A stretch of 64,000 nt of DNA from Acinetobacter guillouiae CIP 63.46 (lineage in GTDB: Bacteria; Pseudomonadota; Gammaproteobacteria; Pseudomonadales; Moraxellaceae). Below are positions 34,630-46,375 of this stretch, piece after piece. The translations under genes and the position numbers were made by a program. Below the pieces are notes generated by a model. That model was not told where the DNA came from. It saw nothing but the letters and a program-made list of their open reading frames with translations, and ran no database searches. The stretch covers positions 305,913 to 369,912 of the forward strand of contig NZ_KB849287.1 in assembly GCF_000368145.1 (NCBI RefSeq), written 5' to 3'. The number at the start of each line of letters is the position of its first letter. The stretch's first letter is position 1.

Positions 34630-36033
34630 TTAAGGTAATTGCTTAATCGGACTGCCACCCAAAGCTTGCATCAAAGTGACATAAGCATTGTATTGGCTTT
34701 GCTTGGCTTGGACTAAAGACAAACGAGCACTACGTGTGGTTTCTTGGGCATCCAAAACATTTTTTAAAGCAATTGCACCATTACGATAACGTACATTGGT
34801 CAAACGTTCTGTTTTTTCCGCAAGTTCCAAGTTCTTTTGTTGAAAGGCGACTTGTTTATCTAGCTCAGTACGATTCGACAATGCATTTTCAGTATCTGCA
34901 AAAGCTTGGTATAAGGTATTGCGATATTGAACAATGGCTATTTCATAGTCCAGTTCACTGATCTTTAAATTCTTTTGCATATCATTATATTGTAAAAACG
35001 GCAGGCTTAAGCTTGCGCCTAAAGTCAGTGCAGGATTTTTCAATAAATTTGTCAATGATGTGCTGGTTGAACCTAAATTCCCCGTCAAACTGATTGAAGG
35101 ATAATAGCTGGCTTTGGTGGCATCTTTGGTCGCCAAAGATTCACGTAAACGCAATTCGGCTGCTTTTAAATCTGGACGGCGCGACAAAATATCTGCCGGT
35201 AAACCCGCTGAGATATTGGGTAGACTGATCTGCGGTAATTGCTGTGGTTCTTGAATATTTAACTGTTGCACAGGTATTTGTAATAACACGGCCAAAGCGG
35301 TACGTGTTTCAACACGTTGCTGTTCAATCTGACTTAAACTGGCTTTTTGGCTTTGTACCGATTGCTCAGCTTGGGTCAAATCTAGTCCTGAAACTGCGCC
35401 AGCACGATATTGAGTACGCACCAATTCAAAGGTTTTTTGAGTAGCAGCTAAGCTCTGTTGGGCAGAGCTATAGCGTTCATTTAAATAACCCAATTGCCAA
35501 TATAAATTTGCGGTTGTGGCAATTAAGGTCTGCCCAGTGGCTTGTAAGTCTTGTTCAGTGGCTAAAGATTCCCACTTCGATGCTTCCGTTTGACGCGCCA
35601 GTTTACCAAACAAATCCACTTCATAACTGACACCCGCACTGAGAGATAGACCTTTGGCAGCATCATCACCTGAATTGAGGTCAAAGCTATGGCCTGTAGA
35701 TACCCCTGAATTAACACGAGGACCTTGTTGGTCTCGCGCTAAGCCAGCTCTTAAACGGGCTGTTTGTAAGTTAATCCCTGCAACAGCCAAATCAGCATTG
35801 CGTTGAATCACTTGATTGACCAGTTGATTTAACTGAGCATCACCAAATAAGGTCCACCACTGATCTGCATATAAATCTGCCTGAACGTGTTTAGATTTTG
35901 CATTGTCATAAACAAAACCATTTGGAATTTGCACAGCAGGGGCCTCGTATGGGGTTTTAACCACAGCCGCACAACCGACCAATGAACTCCCAAAAATCAA
36001 GGCGCTTGCAAGTTTGCTTAAATTCATTTGCAT
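34630..36033 (-). CDS. NodT/OprM-type outer membrane efflux lipoprotein
   Basis: About 467 residues. The lipobox reads LVGC (Cys near residue 20), followed by TPYEAPAVQIPNGF, typical of OprM-like factors. Two repeats with long coiled-coil helices follow; family segments include DQWWTLFGDAQLNQLV, GPRVNSGVSTGHSF, YRAGAVSGLDLTQAEQ, LPADILSRRPDLKAAE and VRYRNGAIALKNVLDAQ. It forms the trimeric channel for the MacAB pump encoded just upstream (23 bp gap). I use the ATG at 36033, which has AAGGA about 8 nt upstream; the frame remains open further up, overlapping macB. Confidence 0.9.
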   Translation of the reverse strand: MQMNLSKLASALIFGSSLVGCAAVVKTPYEAPAVQIPNGFVYDNAKSKHVQADLYADQWWTLFGDAQLNQLVNQVIQRNADLAVAGINLQTARLRAGLARDQQGPRVNSGVSTGHSFDLNSGDDAAKGLSLSAGVSYEVDLFGKLARQTEASKWESLATEQDLQATGQTLIATTANLYWQLGYLNERYSSAQQSLAATQKTFELVRTQYRAGAVSGLDLTQAEQSVQSQKASLSQIEQQRVETRTALAVLLQIPVQQLNIQEPQQLPQISLPNISAGLPADILSRRPDLKAAELRLRESLATKDATKASYYPSISLTGNLGSTSTSLTNLLKNPALTLGASLSLPFLQYNDMQKNLKISELDYEIAIVQYRNTLYQAFADTENALSNRTELDKQVAFQQKNLELAEKTERLTNVRYRNGAIALKNVLDAQETTRSARLSLVQAKQSQYNAYVTLMQALGGSPIKQLP

Positions 36034-36055
36034 TAATAATTTCCTTATTCTTCGG

Positions 36056-38047
36056 TTATTCACGCGAAAGTGCATCAACAGGATTGAGCTGTGCTGCATT
36101 ACGAGCTGGGATAAATCCAAATACCACACCAATCAAGGTTGAACATACAAATGCCGCAATGATAGAGGTGCTTGAATACGCCATTTGGAAACTGCCTTTC
36201 GCAATATGTCCAATTAACTGTCCAATGCCTAAAGAGAGCAGAACCCCTAAGATACCGCCCAAAATACACACCAAAACAGCTTCGATCAGGAACTGTTGCA
36301 GAATGTCACTTTGCCGAGCACCTACAGCCATACGCACACCGATTTCTTGGGTTCGCTCGGTCACAGACACCAACATGATGTTCATTACCCCAATACCACC
36401 GACAACCAATGAAATCACCGCAATAGCTGAAACCAGTAAAGTCATAGTTTGTGTGGTCTGTTCAATGGTTTGACGAATACTGTCAGAGTTTTGAGTAAAG
36501 ACATCTTGTGCGCCATGACGTTGTTCCAACAAACTTAAAATGGCATTTTCAGCAACCGCAGTTGGATATTCATCTTTAATACGCACGATGATGCTACGAA
36601 CATTGGATTGTCCTAACATTCGGCTCATGACGGTTGAATAAGGTAGATAAACATTGAGACTGTCTGAGTTGCCCATAAAGCCTTGCTGTGCATCAATCAC
36701 ACCAATGATTCGGCTTGGAACACTCCCCAATAACAGCACTTGCCCTACAGGGTTAGTGCCATCTGCAAAGAAGGTCTTTTCAGTATTGGCATCAATCACC
36801 ACATCCTGCGCTCGCCCAGTGATACTGTTTTTATCAAAAGCTTGCCCAGATTTAAAGGTCATACCACGCACATAGAAGAAATCAGCACTGACACCATTGA
36901 CGGTTGCAGAAGCTTCGGTGTCTTTAAAACGCGCTGTTACGCTACTATTGACTGTTGGACTGACTGCTTCGACATAAGGTTGCTCTGAGAGTGCTTCAGC
37001 ATCTGCTGGAACCAAGGTTTTAAACTGTGCTGTTTTCGAGTTATCACCAAAGCCACGTCCCTGAAAGACGGTAATGGTATTGGTGCCTAAACTGCTGATG
37101 TTATCAAGAATCTGCTTTTGTGAGCCATTGCCTAAAGCCACTACCGAGACCACAGATGCAATCCCGATAATAATACCCAGCATGGTTAAAAAGGTACGCA
37201 TACGGTGGGCATTCATTGCCAGCAAGGCCATACGGAAGGCTTCTGCAAAACGATCTAATGCAGAACGCCATTTAGATGACTTTTTACGATTCGATTTAGG
37301 TTCTGGATCGACAACAATATCAATCTCATCATCATGTTCGGGAACATTTGGCTTATCCGCGATGATGTTACCATCACTGATTTCAATGATACGTGTCGCA
37401 TTTTTTGCCACATTCATATCATGGGTAACCAGAATAATGGTATGCCCTTTAGCATTGAGCTCACGCAAAATACGCATAACCTCAACACCACTGTGCTTAT
37501 CCAGTGCACCAGTTGGCTCATCCGCAAGGATGACATCACCACCATTCATCAAAGCACGTGCAATTGAAACACGCTGTTGTTGTCCACCCGAAAGCTGATT
37601 TGGACGGTTTTCAGTTTTTTCACCGAGTCCTAAGTCAGTCAAGATTTCATGTGAACGCTTTTGACGCACACTCGGATCCATACCAGCATAAATCGCTGGG
37701 ACTTCAACGTTTCCTGCGGCATTTAAATCACCCAATAAGTGATAGCGCTGGAAAATAAAACCAAAATATTCACGGCGTAATTGCGCGAGCTCATCGGGTT
37801 CAAGTTGACCTGTTTCACGTCCATTGACTTGATAACTACCTGATGTAGGTTGATCCAAACATCCCAAGATATTCATCAATGTCGATTTACCCGAACCAGA
37901 TTGCCCAACAATAGCAACCAGTTCACCAGGGTAAATTTTAAGGTTAATACTCTTTAAAATCTGAATAGTGGATTCACCCGCAGGGAACTCACGAATCAGA
38001 TTACTGACCTCAAGTAGAGGTTTGATCTGATGATTGTTCTGATCCAT
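36056..38047 (-). CDS. macB: MacB-type ABC transporter (ATPase and permease)
   Basis: A 663-residue fusion, usual for MacB. The N-terminal ATPase has Walker [10 protein letters not shown], signature LSGGQQQR, and Walker [14 protein letters not shown] linker leads to the first membrane helix near [24 protein letters not shown], a large periplasmic domain, and three C-terminal helices ([67 protein letters not shown] by segments). With MacA and the outer membrane factor it exports macrolides, peptides or haem-like molecules. It begins 2 bp after macA. Confidence 0.94.
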   Translation of the reverse strand: MDQNNHQIKPLLEVSNLIREFPAGESTIQILKSINLKIYPGELVAIVGQSGSGKSTLMNILGCLDQPTSGSYQVNGRETGQLEPDELAQLRREYFGFIFQRYHLLGDLNAAGNVEVPAIYAGMDPSVRQKRSHEILTDLGLGEKTENRPNQLSGGQQQRVSIARALMNGGDVILADEPTGALDKHSGVEVMRILRELNAKGHTIILVTHDMNVAKNATRIIEISDGNIIADKPNVPEHDDEIDIVVDPEPKSNRKKSSKWRSALDRFAEAFRMALLAMNAHRMRTFLTMLGIIIGIASVVSVVALGNGSQKQILDNISSLGTNTITVFQGRGFGDNSKTAQFKTLVPADAEALSEQPYVEAVSPTVNSSVTARFKDTEASATVNGVSADFFYVRGMTFKSGQAFDKNSITGRAQDVVIDANTEKTFFADGTNPVGQVLLLGSVPSRIIGVIDAQQGFMGNSDSLNVYLPYSTVMSRMLGQSNVRSIIVRIKDEYPTAVAENAILSLLEQRHGAQDVFTQNSDSIRQTIEQTTQTMTLLVSAIAVISLVVGGIGVMNIMLVSVTERTQEIGVRMAVGARQSDILQQFLIEAVLVCILGGILGVLLSLGIGQLIGHIAKGSFQMAYSSTSIIAAFVCSTLIGVVFGFIPARNAAQLNPVDALSRE

Positions 38048-38049
38048 GC

Positions 38050-39414
38050 TTAGAGTCTCATTGGGCCACTGTTTTTATTGCTTCGTTTTGCAGAGTCATT
38101 GGATGTATCTGAACCATCTGCTAGTACAACTTGATCACCTTCATTGAGGCCACGCAGTACTTGGGCGGTTACACGGTTATTTAAACCAATTAAAACTTGT
38201 TTACGTTGAGCACTACCATCCGCCTGTAAAACGCGAACAATCGAAACCGAAGCTTTACCTTGATCAATCAAAGTCTTTTCATCTGCTGTGAGTTCAAGAC
38301 GTTCTGGGCGATCAGCAGCATTTTGTCCATTTTTATTTGCTTGACCTTGAGGTGCAGATGCTGAACGAGTTGAATTTGCACCAGATGCGCCATTTGCGGA
38401 TTTATTGGCACGTTGTGGACGGTTTGAGGACTGTAATGCCGCAGCAGGAACAGTCAGTGCATTTTTGGCTTCAGCAAGAATGATATATACCTGTGCGGTC
38501 ATATCAATTCGGAGTTTGCCGTCATCGTTTGGCACATCGAATAGGGCATTATAATAAATCGCTGTACTTGTTGATGATGAAGATGAGTTGCTTGATGTTT
38601 CAGTATTAATTGATTCTGGTGCAGGCTCTACTTGACGCAGTGTTGCATAGCGTTTTTTCTCACTATCACCCAGTGTAGTGAAATAAACTTTTTGACCTTC
38701 TTGAACTTTCATGACATCTGCTTCAGACACTTGTGCTTTGATGGTCATGGTGTCCAATTTTGCAAGTTTCACAATAGTCGGTGCACTTTGGTTGGCGTTT
38801 ACCGTTTGACCTTCTTCGGTCACAATGGCTACCACGGTGCCGTCCATAGGTGCAACAATACGGGTATAACCTAAGTTTTCTTGTGATGTTGCAAGTGTAA
38901 GTTTGGATTGCTCAATTTGTGCATCCATCGAAGCAATATCAGCTTGTGCAGTTTTAAATGCGGCTAAGGCACTGTCATAATCTGCTTTAGAGGTTGCATC
39001 TTGTGCAAACATATTTTTTTGGCGGTTATATTCTGCCTCAGCTTTGGCTAAAGTCGCCTGTTTGGTTGTCAACTGAGCCTGTTGATTTTTAATACTTGCT
39101 TCAGCTGTTTTTAAATCGTTGCTTTGACGCACTGAATCAATTTGTGCAATCAGTTGACCTTGTTTAACTTGGTCACCCAGCTTGACGTACATTTTTTTAA
39201 CTTGACCCGAAACCTGCGCACCAACGCTCACCATCTTGGTTGCTTCTAAATCACCTGTTGCAAGAACTGCATCTTCAATATCACCACGTGTGACTTCTGA
39301 GGTTATATACTGAGGTTGTGTATTTTTAGGCTTTAATACATACCATGCGATTGCGGCAATGATGGCAAGACAAACCGCTATAAGAATGGCTTTGGCTGGT
39401 TTTATTTTTGGCAT
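38050..39414 (-). CDS. macA: MacA-type periplasmic adaptor
   Basis: About 454 residues: an N-terminal membrane anchor ([21 protein letters not shown]), a biotinyl-lipoyl-like half ([35 protein letters not shown] by segments), a long alpha-hairpin (about 95-165), the second lipoyl half ([24 protein letters not shown]) and beta-barrel domains. The C-terminal region contains low-complexity insertions rich in Ser, Asn and Ala ([28 protein letters not shown]). It links MacB to the outer membrane factor and stimulates the ATPase. I use the ATG at 39414 rather than the TTG at 39447. Confidence 0.92.
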   Translation of the reverse strand: MPKIKPAKAILIAVCLAIIAAIAWYVLKPKNTQPQYITSEVTRGDIEDAVLATGDLEATKMVSVGAQVSGQVKKMYVKLGDQVKQGQLIAQIDSVRQSNDLKTAEASIKNQQAQLTTKQATLAKAEAEYNRQKNMFAQDATSKADYDSALAAFKTAQADIASMDAQIEQSKLTLATSQENLGYTRIVAPMDGTVVAIVTEEGQTVNANQSAPTIVKLAKLDTMTIKAQVSEADVMKVQEGQKVYFTTLGDSEKKRYATLRQVEPAPESINTETSSNSSSSSTSTAIYYNALFDVPNDDGKLRIDMTAQVYIILAEAKNALTVPAAALQSSNRPQRANKSANGASGANSTRSASAPQGQANKNGQNAADRPERLELTADEKTLIDQGKASVSIVRVLQADGSAQRKQVLIGLNNRVTAQVLRGLNEGDQVVLADGSDTSNDSAKRSNKNSGPMRL

Positions 39415-39525
39415 AGCGATAATTGGGCTGAGAGAAAAATTGATCAAATTATAATGATTAAATAAGGATAAAGCGTGAATTTTTTAAAATAAATGGAAAT
39501 GAGAATTATTCTGCATAATATCTAT

Positions 39526-40518
39526 CTAAGCATTGATAAATAAAGTTTTTCCACATAATTCAGCAATACATTGTTGAATGATATGTTCTGGACTTTCTTT
39601 ACTGAGTCCTTTGATTGCAGCATCTACACGCAATAACAGTTGTGGCCAAGTTAAAAATGAATGTGGATTTAAGCGTCTAAGTGCTTGTTGGTACAAAGAA
39701 ATCTTGGTTTTCCAAATACCGAGCTGTAAGGCATTTTGTGGTTGTTCATACAACTGCATCAAAAGACGCATTTCTTTACTAATTGTCCATAAAATTAAAC
39801 TGTTGGGTTCGCCTGACTCCACAAGATATTGGAAAATTTTAATCGAAAGTGCCAAGTTTCCAGCAATCAATGCATCACTTAAATCAAAGGTGCTATAACG
39901 TGATTGATCCTGTAAACATTCTTGTAAATGTTCAATTGAAATCTGTTTTTGATCTGGGAAGGTATCGGCAACACGCATCAGGCTGTTTTTGGCAGCCAAA
40001 AGATTATGTTCATGATGTTGTTCAAGCCAGATCCAGGCATCTTGATTTAATTGGACACCGAGCTGATCTGCTTCGATTGACAATATTCGTTGACGGTCTT
40101 GCGGGTAATTTGCGGTTAAAGCAATCACAACACCATTGGCTTCAACTGTTTGAAAGAAACTTGACTTTAGACTACTTGAGTCTTGTTTGGGCATAATGAT
40201 CACAAGCAAGTTGTGTTCATTATGTTGAATATAGTGTTTGAGTTGTTTGAGTCCATTGGCATCGGGTTTGATATTGCCATGGACTTCAAGTGCAAGATTT
40301 TGAGAAAATAAAGATAAGCTATTCAACGCATTAAAGACATTTTTCCAGTCGGAAACGCTATTGAGATCATAGCGTTGTCTTTCTACTTCATGTTTTGCCC
40401 AGCTTTTTCTTAAAGCATCGAGTAGGTTTTGTTCTAGAAGTGGTTCTTGACCATGTAAAATCCAAACACCTCGCGCTTCATCAACACGTTTAAGGGCTTG
40501 TAAATAGTCAAGTTTCAT
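39526..40518 (-). CDS. holA: DNA polymerase III subunit delta
   Basis: A 330-residue clamp-loader subunit. The N-terminus MKLDYLQALKR...GVWILHGQEPLLEQNLLDALR is the delta-subunit signature; the middle holds the ATPase-like but non-catalytic domain, and the C-terminal helical collar contains RYSTFDLSDALIAGN and SLILWTISKEMRLLMQL. Delta opens the sliding clamp within the gamma complex. It lies 4 bp after lptE, as in the classic leuS-lptE-holA order. Confidence 0.94.
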   Translation of the reverse strand: MKLDYLQALKRVDEARGVWILHGQEPLLEQNLLDALRKSWAKHEVERQRYDLNSVSDWKNVFNALNSLSLFSQNLALEVHGNIKPDANGLKQLKHYIQHNEHNLLVIIMPKQDSSSLKSSFFQTVEANGVVIALTANYPQDRQRILSIEADQLGVQLNQDAWIWLEQHHEHNLLAAKNSLMRVADTFPDQKQISIEHLQECLQDQSRYSTFDLSDALIAGNLALSIKIFQYLVESGEPNSLILWTISKEMRLLMQLYEQPQNALQLGIWKTKISLYQQALRRLNPHSFLTWPQLLLRVDAAIKGLSKESPEHIIQQCIAELCGKTLFINA

Positions 40519-40522
40519 AGGA

Positions 40523-41056
40523 TTATTGCGCTACAGGTTGGGTCGAAAGAGTACGTGCTTTAGGTAAGCGATTGGCTGCAATTTGACGCGACATTTGTTG
40601 TGCAATGTCATCAATCAAAATTTGGCTCAGATATTTATATTGTTGATCATCTGTGTTGACCGTTGCAACATCATATTGATAACTACGAGATGCATTTAAG
40701 GTCCGAGGTTCAGTAATCGGATTCCCTTGTTTATCTTCAATCTGGAAAGTAACACTTAGACGGAGTAGTGTTTCTACCAATTTACCATTTAACTCATGAC
40801 GAACGGGTTTGTAGTCTAATACTCGTAATACATAAGCATCACTTGAATTACTCAGTTGGACACCTGTCGCGGTTAAATAAACACTGAGTTTCTTTTCAAG
40901 ATCTTCAGTATTCGCTGGTAACACCAGTTGTAATTTGGTGTAAACCAAAGGCGTTGCTTGGGCATTGGTGCCCTTTAAATGAAAGCCACAACCTACTAAG
41001 CCCGCACTCAGACCCAAAGTTAATACAACTGCAGCAACACGTTGAACTAAATGCAT
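40523..41056 (-). CDS. lptE: LPS-assembly lipoprotein LptE
   Basis: A 177-residue outer membrane lipoprotein with lipobox LVGC followed by GFHLKGTNAQATPLVY, the LptE N-terminus. It plugs the LptD barrel and aids lipopolysaccharide or lipooligosaccharide insertion. The partner gene leuS would normally sit directly upstream; here 1.6 kb, including an insertion sequence, separates them. A hairpin at 41127-41153 lies 70 bp upstream of its start. Confidence 0.92.
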   Translation of the reverse strand: MHLVQRVAAVVLTLGLSAGLVGCGFHLKGTNAQATPLVYTKLQLVLPANTEDLEKKLSVYLTATGVQLSNSSDAYVLRVLDYKPVRHELNGKLVETLLRLSVTFQIEDKQGNPITEPRTLNASRSYQYDVATVNTDDQQYKYLSQILIDDIAQQMSRQIAANRLPKARTLSTQPVAQ

Positions 41057-41126
41057 GCTTTGTCCTCATGAAATTCCATTGGATATGGAATATTTAATCT
41101 TTATAAATTCACGCCATTTTAGAATC

Positions 41127-41153
41127 AAAGCCCGTTGAATGACAACGGGCTTT
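41127..41153. terminator. Hairpin upstream of lptE
   Basis: AAAGCCCGTTG (41127-41137) pairs perfectly with CAACGGGCTTT (41143-41153). The T-rich tail is better on the plus strand, although no plus-strand gene precedes it except across the IS-free side; the direction is unclear. Confidence 0.45.
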
Positions 41154-41188
41154 GTTTGGGTTTTGTTTATTCTACTAAAGTCCCTTCT

Positions 41189-41197
41189 CCCTTAGGG
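41189..41197. repeat. Target site duplication, left copy
   Basis: CCCTTAGGG directly left of the IS; the identical 9 bp follow the right end at 42572-42580. Confidence 0.85.
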
Positions 41198-42571
41198 CAT
41201 AGGTATCTACACAATTAAATCTATTTAAGTTAAATTGGAGAGCATGCTCTCCAATTTAACATTCCACACTTAGATAACCGATTAGTTAAACGCTACGGAC
41301 GTCTTGTAAAACTTAATATGAATCCACTTGCTTCATTAGCCCCAGCGCTTAAAGATATTGCTTCTACCCAAAAGACTAGCTTTGCTACAACCCAAGCAGT
41401 TTGGCGTTTCTTAAATAACGAAAACGTTTCATTTCAACAACTCAATCAGCCTATTCAAAAACTTGAGCTTGAACAAATCGCTCTATCGAATCACCACTAT
41501 GCCTTAGTTGCTCATGATTGGTCTCAACTACAATATTTCAAACATAACAACAAGTTAAATAGATTCAAAAGAACACATGCAAGTGACAAAGGCTATGAAT
41601 TACAAAGCAGTTTATTAATTGATGCTGAAACGGGTTTACCCATTGCACCATTAGATCAAACTTTATGTGATGCTACTGGACGTTATTCAACATTTACTGA
41701 TGGGCATAAAATAAAAGAAACCCATTTAAATGCACTATGTGAACAAATCGAACATATTGAGTCTTTACCAATAGAAAAGAAACTCGTACATATTATTGAT
41801 CGTGAAGGAGATTCAATTGCTCATCTTAGATTATTGAATCAACAAGAACATTTATTTCTTATTCGAGGTAAAGAAGGAAATCGTGTTGAATATCAAGGAG
41901 AAGATGTTAAGTTAAGGAAAGTGTCAGACCAAATACCAACTACACAAACCCATACAATTCAATATAAAGGGAATTGCGAACAACTCTATGTTGGTGAAAC
42001 TCAAATCAGTATTACGCGTAATGCAAGACCAATGCAAAAAGATGAAACGGGAAAAAGAATTCCACCACAAAAGGGAAAGTCATTAACCGTTCGACTGATT
42101 GTAGTTGAAGTTAAAAATAAGCAAGGAAAATCACTTTCTCGTTGGAGCTTATTAAGTAATGTATCATCAGAAATACCAAGTATAGAATTGGTAACTTGGT
42201 ATTACTGGCGTTGGAAAATAGAAAACTATTTTAAGTTGTTAAAACAGGCGGGCCATGACATTGAGTCATGGCTACAAACAACTCCGCAAGCGATATTAAG
42301 ACGACTCTTAATTGCAAGTATGGCATGTGTATTAACTTGGCGAATACAGCGAGAAAATGATGAGAAAAATTCAAGAGTTAGAGTCTTTCTAACACGTCTA
42401 TCAGGAAGGCAACAAAAAAGAGGAACAAGGGAAAGTGCTCCAGCAATCTTGGCTGGTCTGTCAATATTACTGAATACACTACAATTATTATCTGAACATT
42501 CGGTTGATGACCTTAAGCTGATTGCTGAAATTGCATTAGAGTCTCTAACAAAAGATGTGTAGATACCTATG
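41198..42571 (+). mobile_element. IS4-family insertion sequence, IS50/Tn5-like, 1374 bp
   Basis: A complete element: perfect 16-bp terminal inverted repeats CATAGGTATCTACACA (41198-41213 and complement 42556-42571), one transposase gene, and a 9-bp target duplication CCCTTAGGG. At the right end the first 19 bases end in TACACATCT, the same as the inner part of the Tn5 mosaic end. The 9-bp duplication is also that of IS50. The left end differs after the repeat (ATT). The target is a palindromic repeat between leuS and lptE. Both ends and the gene appear intact, so the insertion looks recent. Confidence 0.92.
41318..42562 (+). CDS. IS4-family DDE transposase
   Basis: A 414-residue transposase. 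The catalytic triad can be placed at D67 (VAHDW), D161 (IIDREGDS) and E302, the last within the IS4 YREK signature Y295-x2-R298-x3-E302-x6-K309 in YYWRWKIENYFKLLK. Spacings (94 and 141 residues) are close to those of Tn5 transposase (91 and 138). The N-terminus keeps the family's TTQAVWRFLNNENVSFQQL segment. It is shorter than Tn5 transposase (476 residues). The gene ends 9 bp inside the right end of the element. Confidence 0.93.
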   Translation: MNPLASLAPALKDIASTQKTSFATTQAVWRFLNNENVSFQQLNQPIQKLELEQIALSNHHYALVAHDWSQLQYFKHNNKLNRFKRTHASDKGYELQSSLLIDAETGLPIAPLDQTLCDATGRYSTFTDGHKIKETHLNALCEQIEHIESLPIEKKLVHIIDREGDSIAHLRLLNQQEHLFLIRGKEGNRVEYQGEDVKLRKVSDQIPTTQTHTIQYKGNCEQLYVGETQISITRNARPMQKDETGKRIPPQKGKSLTVRLIVVEVKNKQGKSLSRWSLLSNVSSEIPSIELVTWYYWRWKIENYFKLLKQAGHDIESWLQTTPQAILRRLLIASMACVLTWRIQRENDEKNSRVRVFLTRLSGRQQKRGTRESAPAILAGLSILLNTLQLLSEHSVDDLKLIAEIALESLTKDV

Positions 42572-42580
42572 CCCTTAGGG
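42572..42580. repeat. Target site duplication, right copy
   Basis: CCCTTAGGG, identical to 41189-41197. Removing the IS restores TCTCCC-TTA-GGGAGA, a perfect palindrome. Confidence 0.85.
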
Positions 42581-42582
42581 AG

Positions 42583-42637
42583 ACGGTTAGGATGAGGGGA
42601 ATGACCTCTCCCTAACCCTCTCCTAGAAGGAGAGGGG
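42583..42637. repeat. REP-like palindromic element downstream of leuS
   Basis: CCCTCTCCT (42616-42624) pairs with AGGAGAGGG (42628-42636) around 3 nt, with further G/A- and C/T-rich blocks on the left. A shorter relative lies at 48644-48665. On the minus strand it follows the leuS stop by 15 bp and may also act as terminator. Confidence 0.55.
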
Positions 42638-42651
42638 ATTTAAGCAGGAAA

Positions 42652-45309
<2,658 letters not shown>

Positions 45310-45407
45310 TTAAAAAACTGTGCACACAGCATAGCGCAAAATCCATCTAAAAGTGAATTTTGCGCGCTTTTAAATCTGAAAAACTTGTGATTTTACTTTT
45401 AATTTAA

Positions 45408-45800
45408 TTATTGAGGCGTCGCAAGGCTAGGAGGTGTATTTTGCTCATTTTGTGGTGCGACATTCGGCTGTTGTGTATTTGGTGGGTTAACCACTGGTGC
45501 AGGTGTTACAGGTTGAGTACCTTGAGGTTGCCCATTTTGTGGCTGATTTTGTGAGGCATTTGGCTGAGCTGTTGGTGCTGGGTTGGTGGGTGTCGAATCT
45601 CCATGATAGCCATAAGTATTCACCTTACTTTGGCTACGCGCATTCTTCGGCGGCGGTGTGGTGGTGTAATGTGTAGAGCCTTTGCTATCTACCCATTTAT
45701 AATACTGTTTTGCATGACTGGCGCTGACCCCAACCATAGAGAATAAGGCAAAAATTGTCGATACAAAAACCGTGTGTGCAAAGCGTTGACGTTGTTTCAT
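45408..45800 (-). CDS. DUF4124 domain-containing exported protein
   Basis: About 130 residues. A signal peptide (TVFVSTIFALFSMVGVSASHA) is followed by the DUF4124 core YYKWVDSKGSTHYTTTPPP and then by a long tail of Pro, Gln, Asn and Thr without predicted structure. The DUF4124 core is thought to be a small beta domain of envelope proteins; function unknown. The start is placed at the ATG at 45800 (MKQRQRF), with AAAGG upstream; the ATG at 45821 has no ribosome-binding site. Confidence 0.8.
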   Translation of the reverse strand: MKQRQRFAHTVFVSTIFALFSMVGVSASHAKQYYKWVDSKGSTHYTTTPPPKNARSQSKVNTYGYHGDSTPTNPAPTAQPNASQNQPQNGQPQGTQPVTPAPVVNPPNTQQPNVAPQNEQNTPPSLATPQ

Positions 45801-46093
45801 TTTATAAAACCTTTGAGTCATTTTTTATTCAGATGAAAACGAAAAATCATTCTGCTATCTAATATACATCGGATTGTTTTCGCTTGATCTGGGTATTTTA
45901 AAAATCGTATTTATTTTATACAGAATAATAAAATTTTAAATAATTCTTTTGCAATTTTATTGGCTTATAAGTCTTTGAAAATTTTATTTATAAGACAACC
46001 AAAAAAAAGGAATAGTTTTAAAAATAAACGCTTGGTAAATAAACAATAAAAAGCCTGATAGAAACCTTGACTTTGTTCGCTAAAACTACAAAA

Positions 46094-46265
46094 ATGCTTG
46101 CTTTAGTTTCAGATGTTTTTTTCGATCACCCTTCGAGTAAAAATATCAAAGCAAGCAATAACATTTTCTCTAAGCCGAGAAAATGACTCTACCGAAGCAT
46201 GTTTATCCCAACATATTTCAGTGATTCATACAGCTCAAACAGCTGCGTGACGATTTATTTTTTTA
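46094..46265 (+). promoter_or_regulatory. Structured non-coding region upstream of the ilv genes
   Basis: Part of the 575-bp gap 45801-46375. GCTTGCTTT (46096-46104) can pair with AAAGCAAGC (46148-46156); CATTTTCTC (46162-46170) with GAGAAAATG (46177-46185); CAGCT (46231-46235) with AGCTG (46241-46245), the last followed within 10 nt by TTTATTTTTTT. A 30-codon frame with an ATG start (46094-46186) overlaps the first two stems. The layout resembles a leader RNA or a small RNA ending at the T run, but Leu/Ile/Val codons are not enriched in the short frame. The part 45822-46090 is plain AT-rich DNA. Confidence 0.35.
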
Positions 46266-46291
46266 TTGCTGCAAAAACTAGTAAATATGTG

Positions 46292-46300
46292 TGCTATAAC
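46292..46300 (+). promoter_or_regulatory. Extended -10 promoter of the ilv operon
   Basis: TG-C-TATAAC, an extended -10 (TGn plus TATAAT-like hexamer), about 75 bp upstream of the ilvB (ilvI) start; no good -35 is needed for this type. Confidence 0.4.
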
Positions 46301-46375
46301 AGAGCGCACAATCAATGAATGAAACACGGCCTGTGTCTCCCATAGCGCTGTGGAATAAAGATTAGGGTGAATACG

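Noticed and set aside
34492-36033. Outer membrane factor start extended to 36132, overlapping macB.
   Set aside because: The added 33 residues are not signal-like, and the ATG at 36033 has a Shine-Dalgarno followed by a normal lipoprotein signal.
46094-46186. 30-codon frame upstream of the ilv genes considered as an attenuator leader peptide.
   Set aside because: No good ribosome-binding site and no run of Leu, Ile or Val codons; kept only as part of the structured-region observation.
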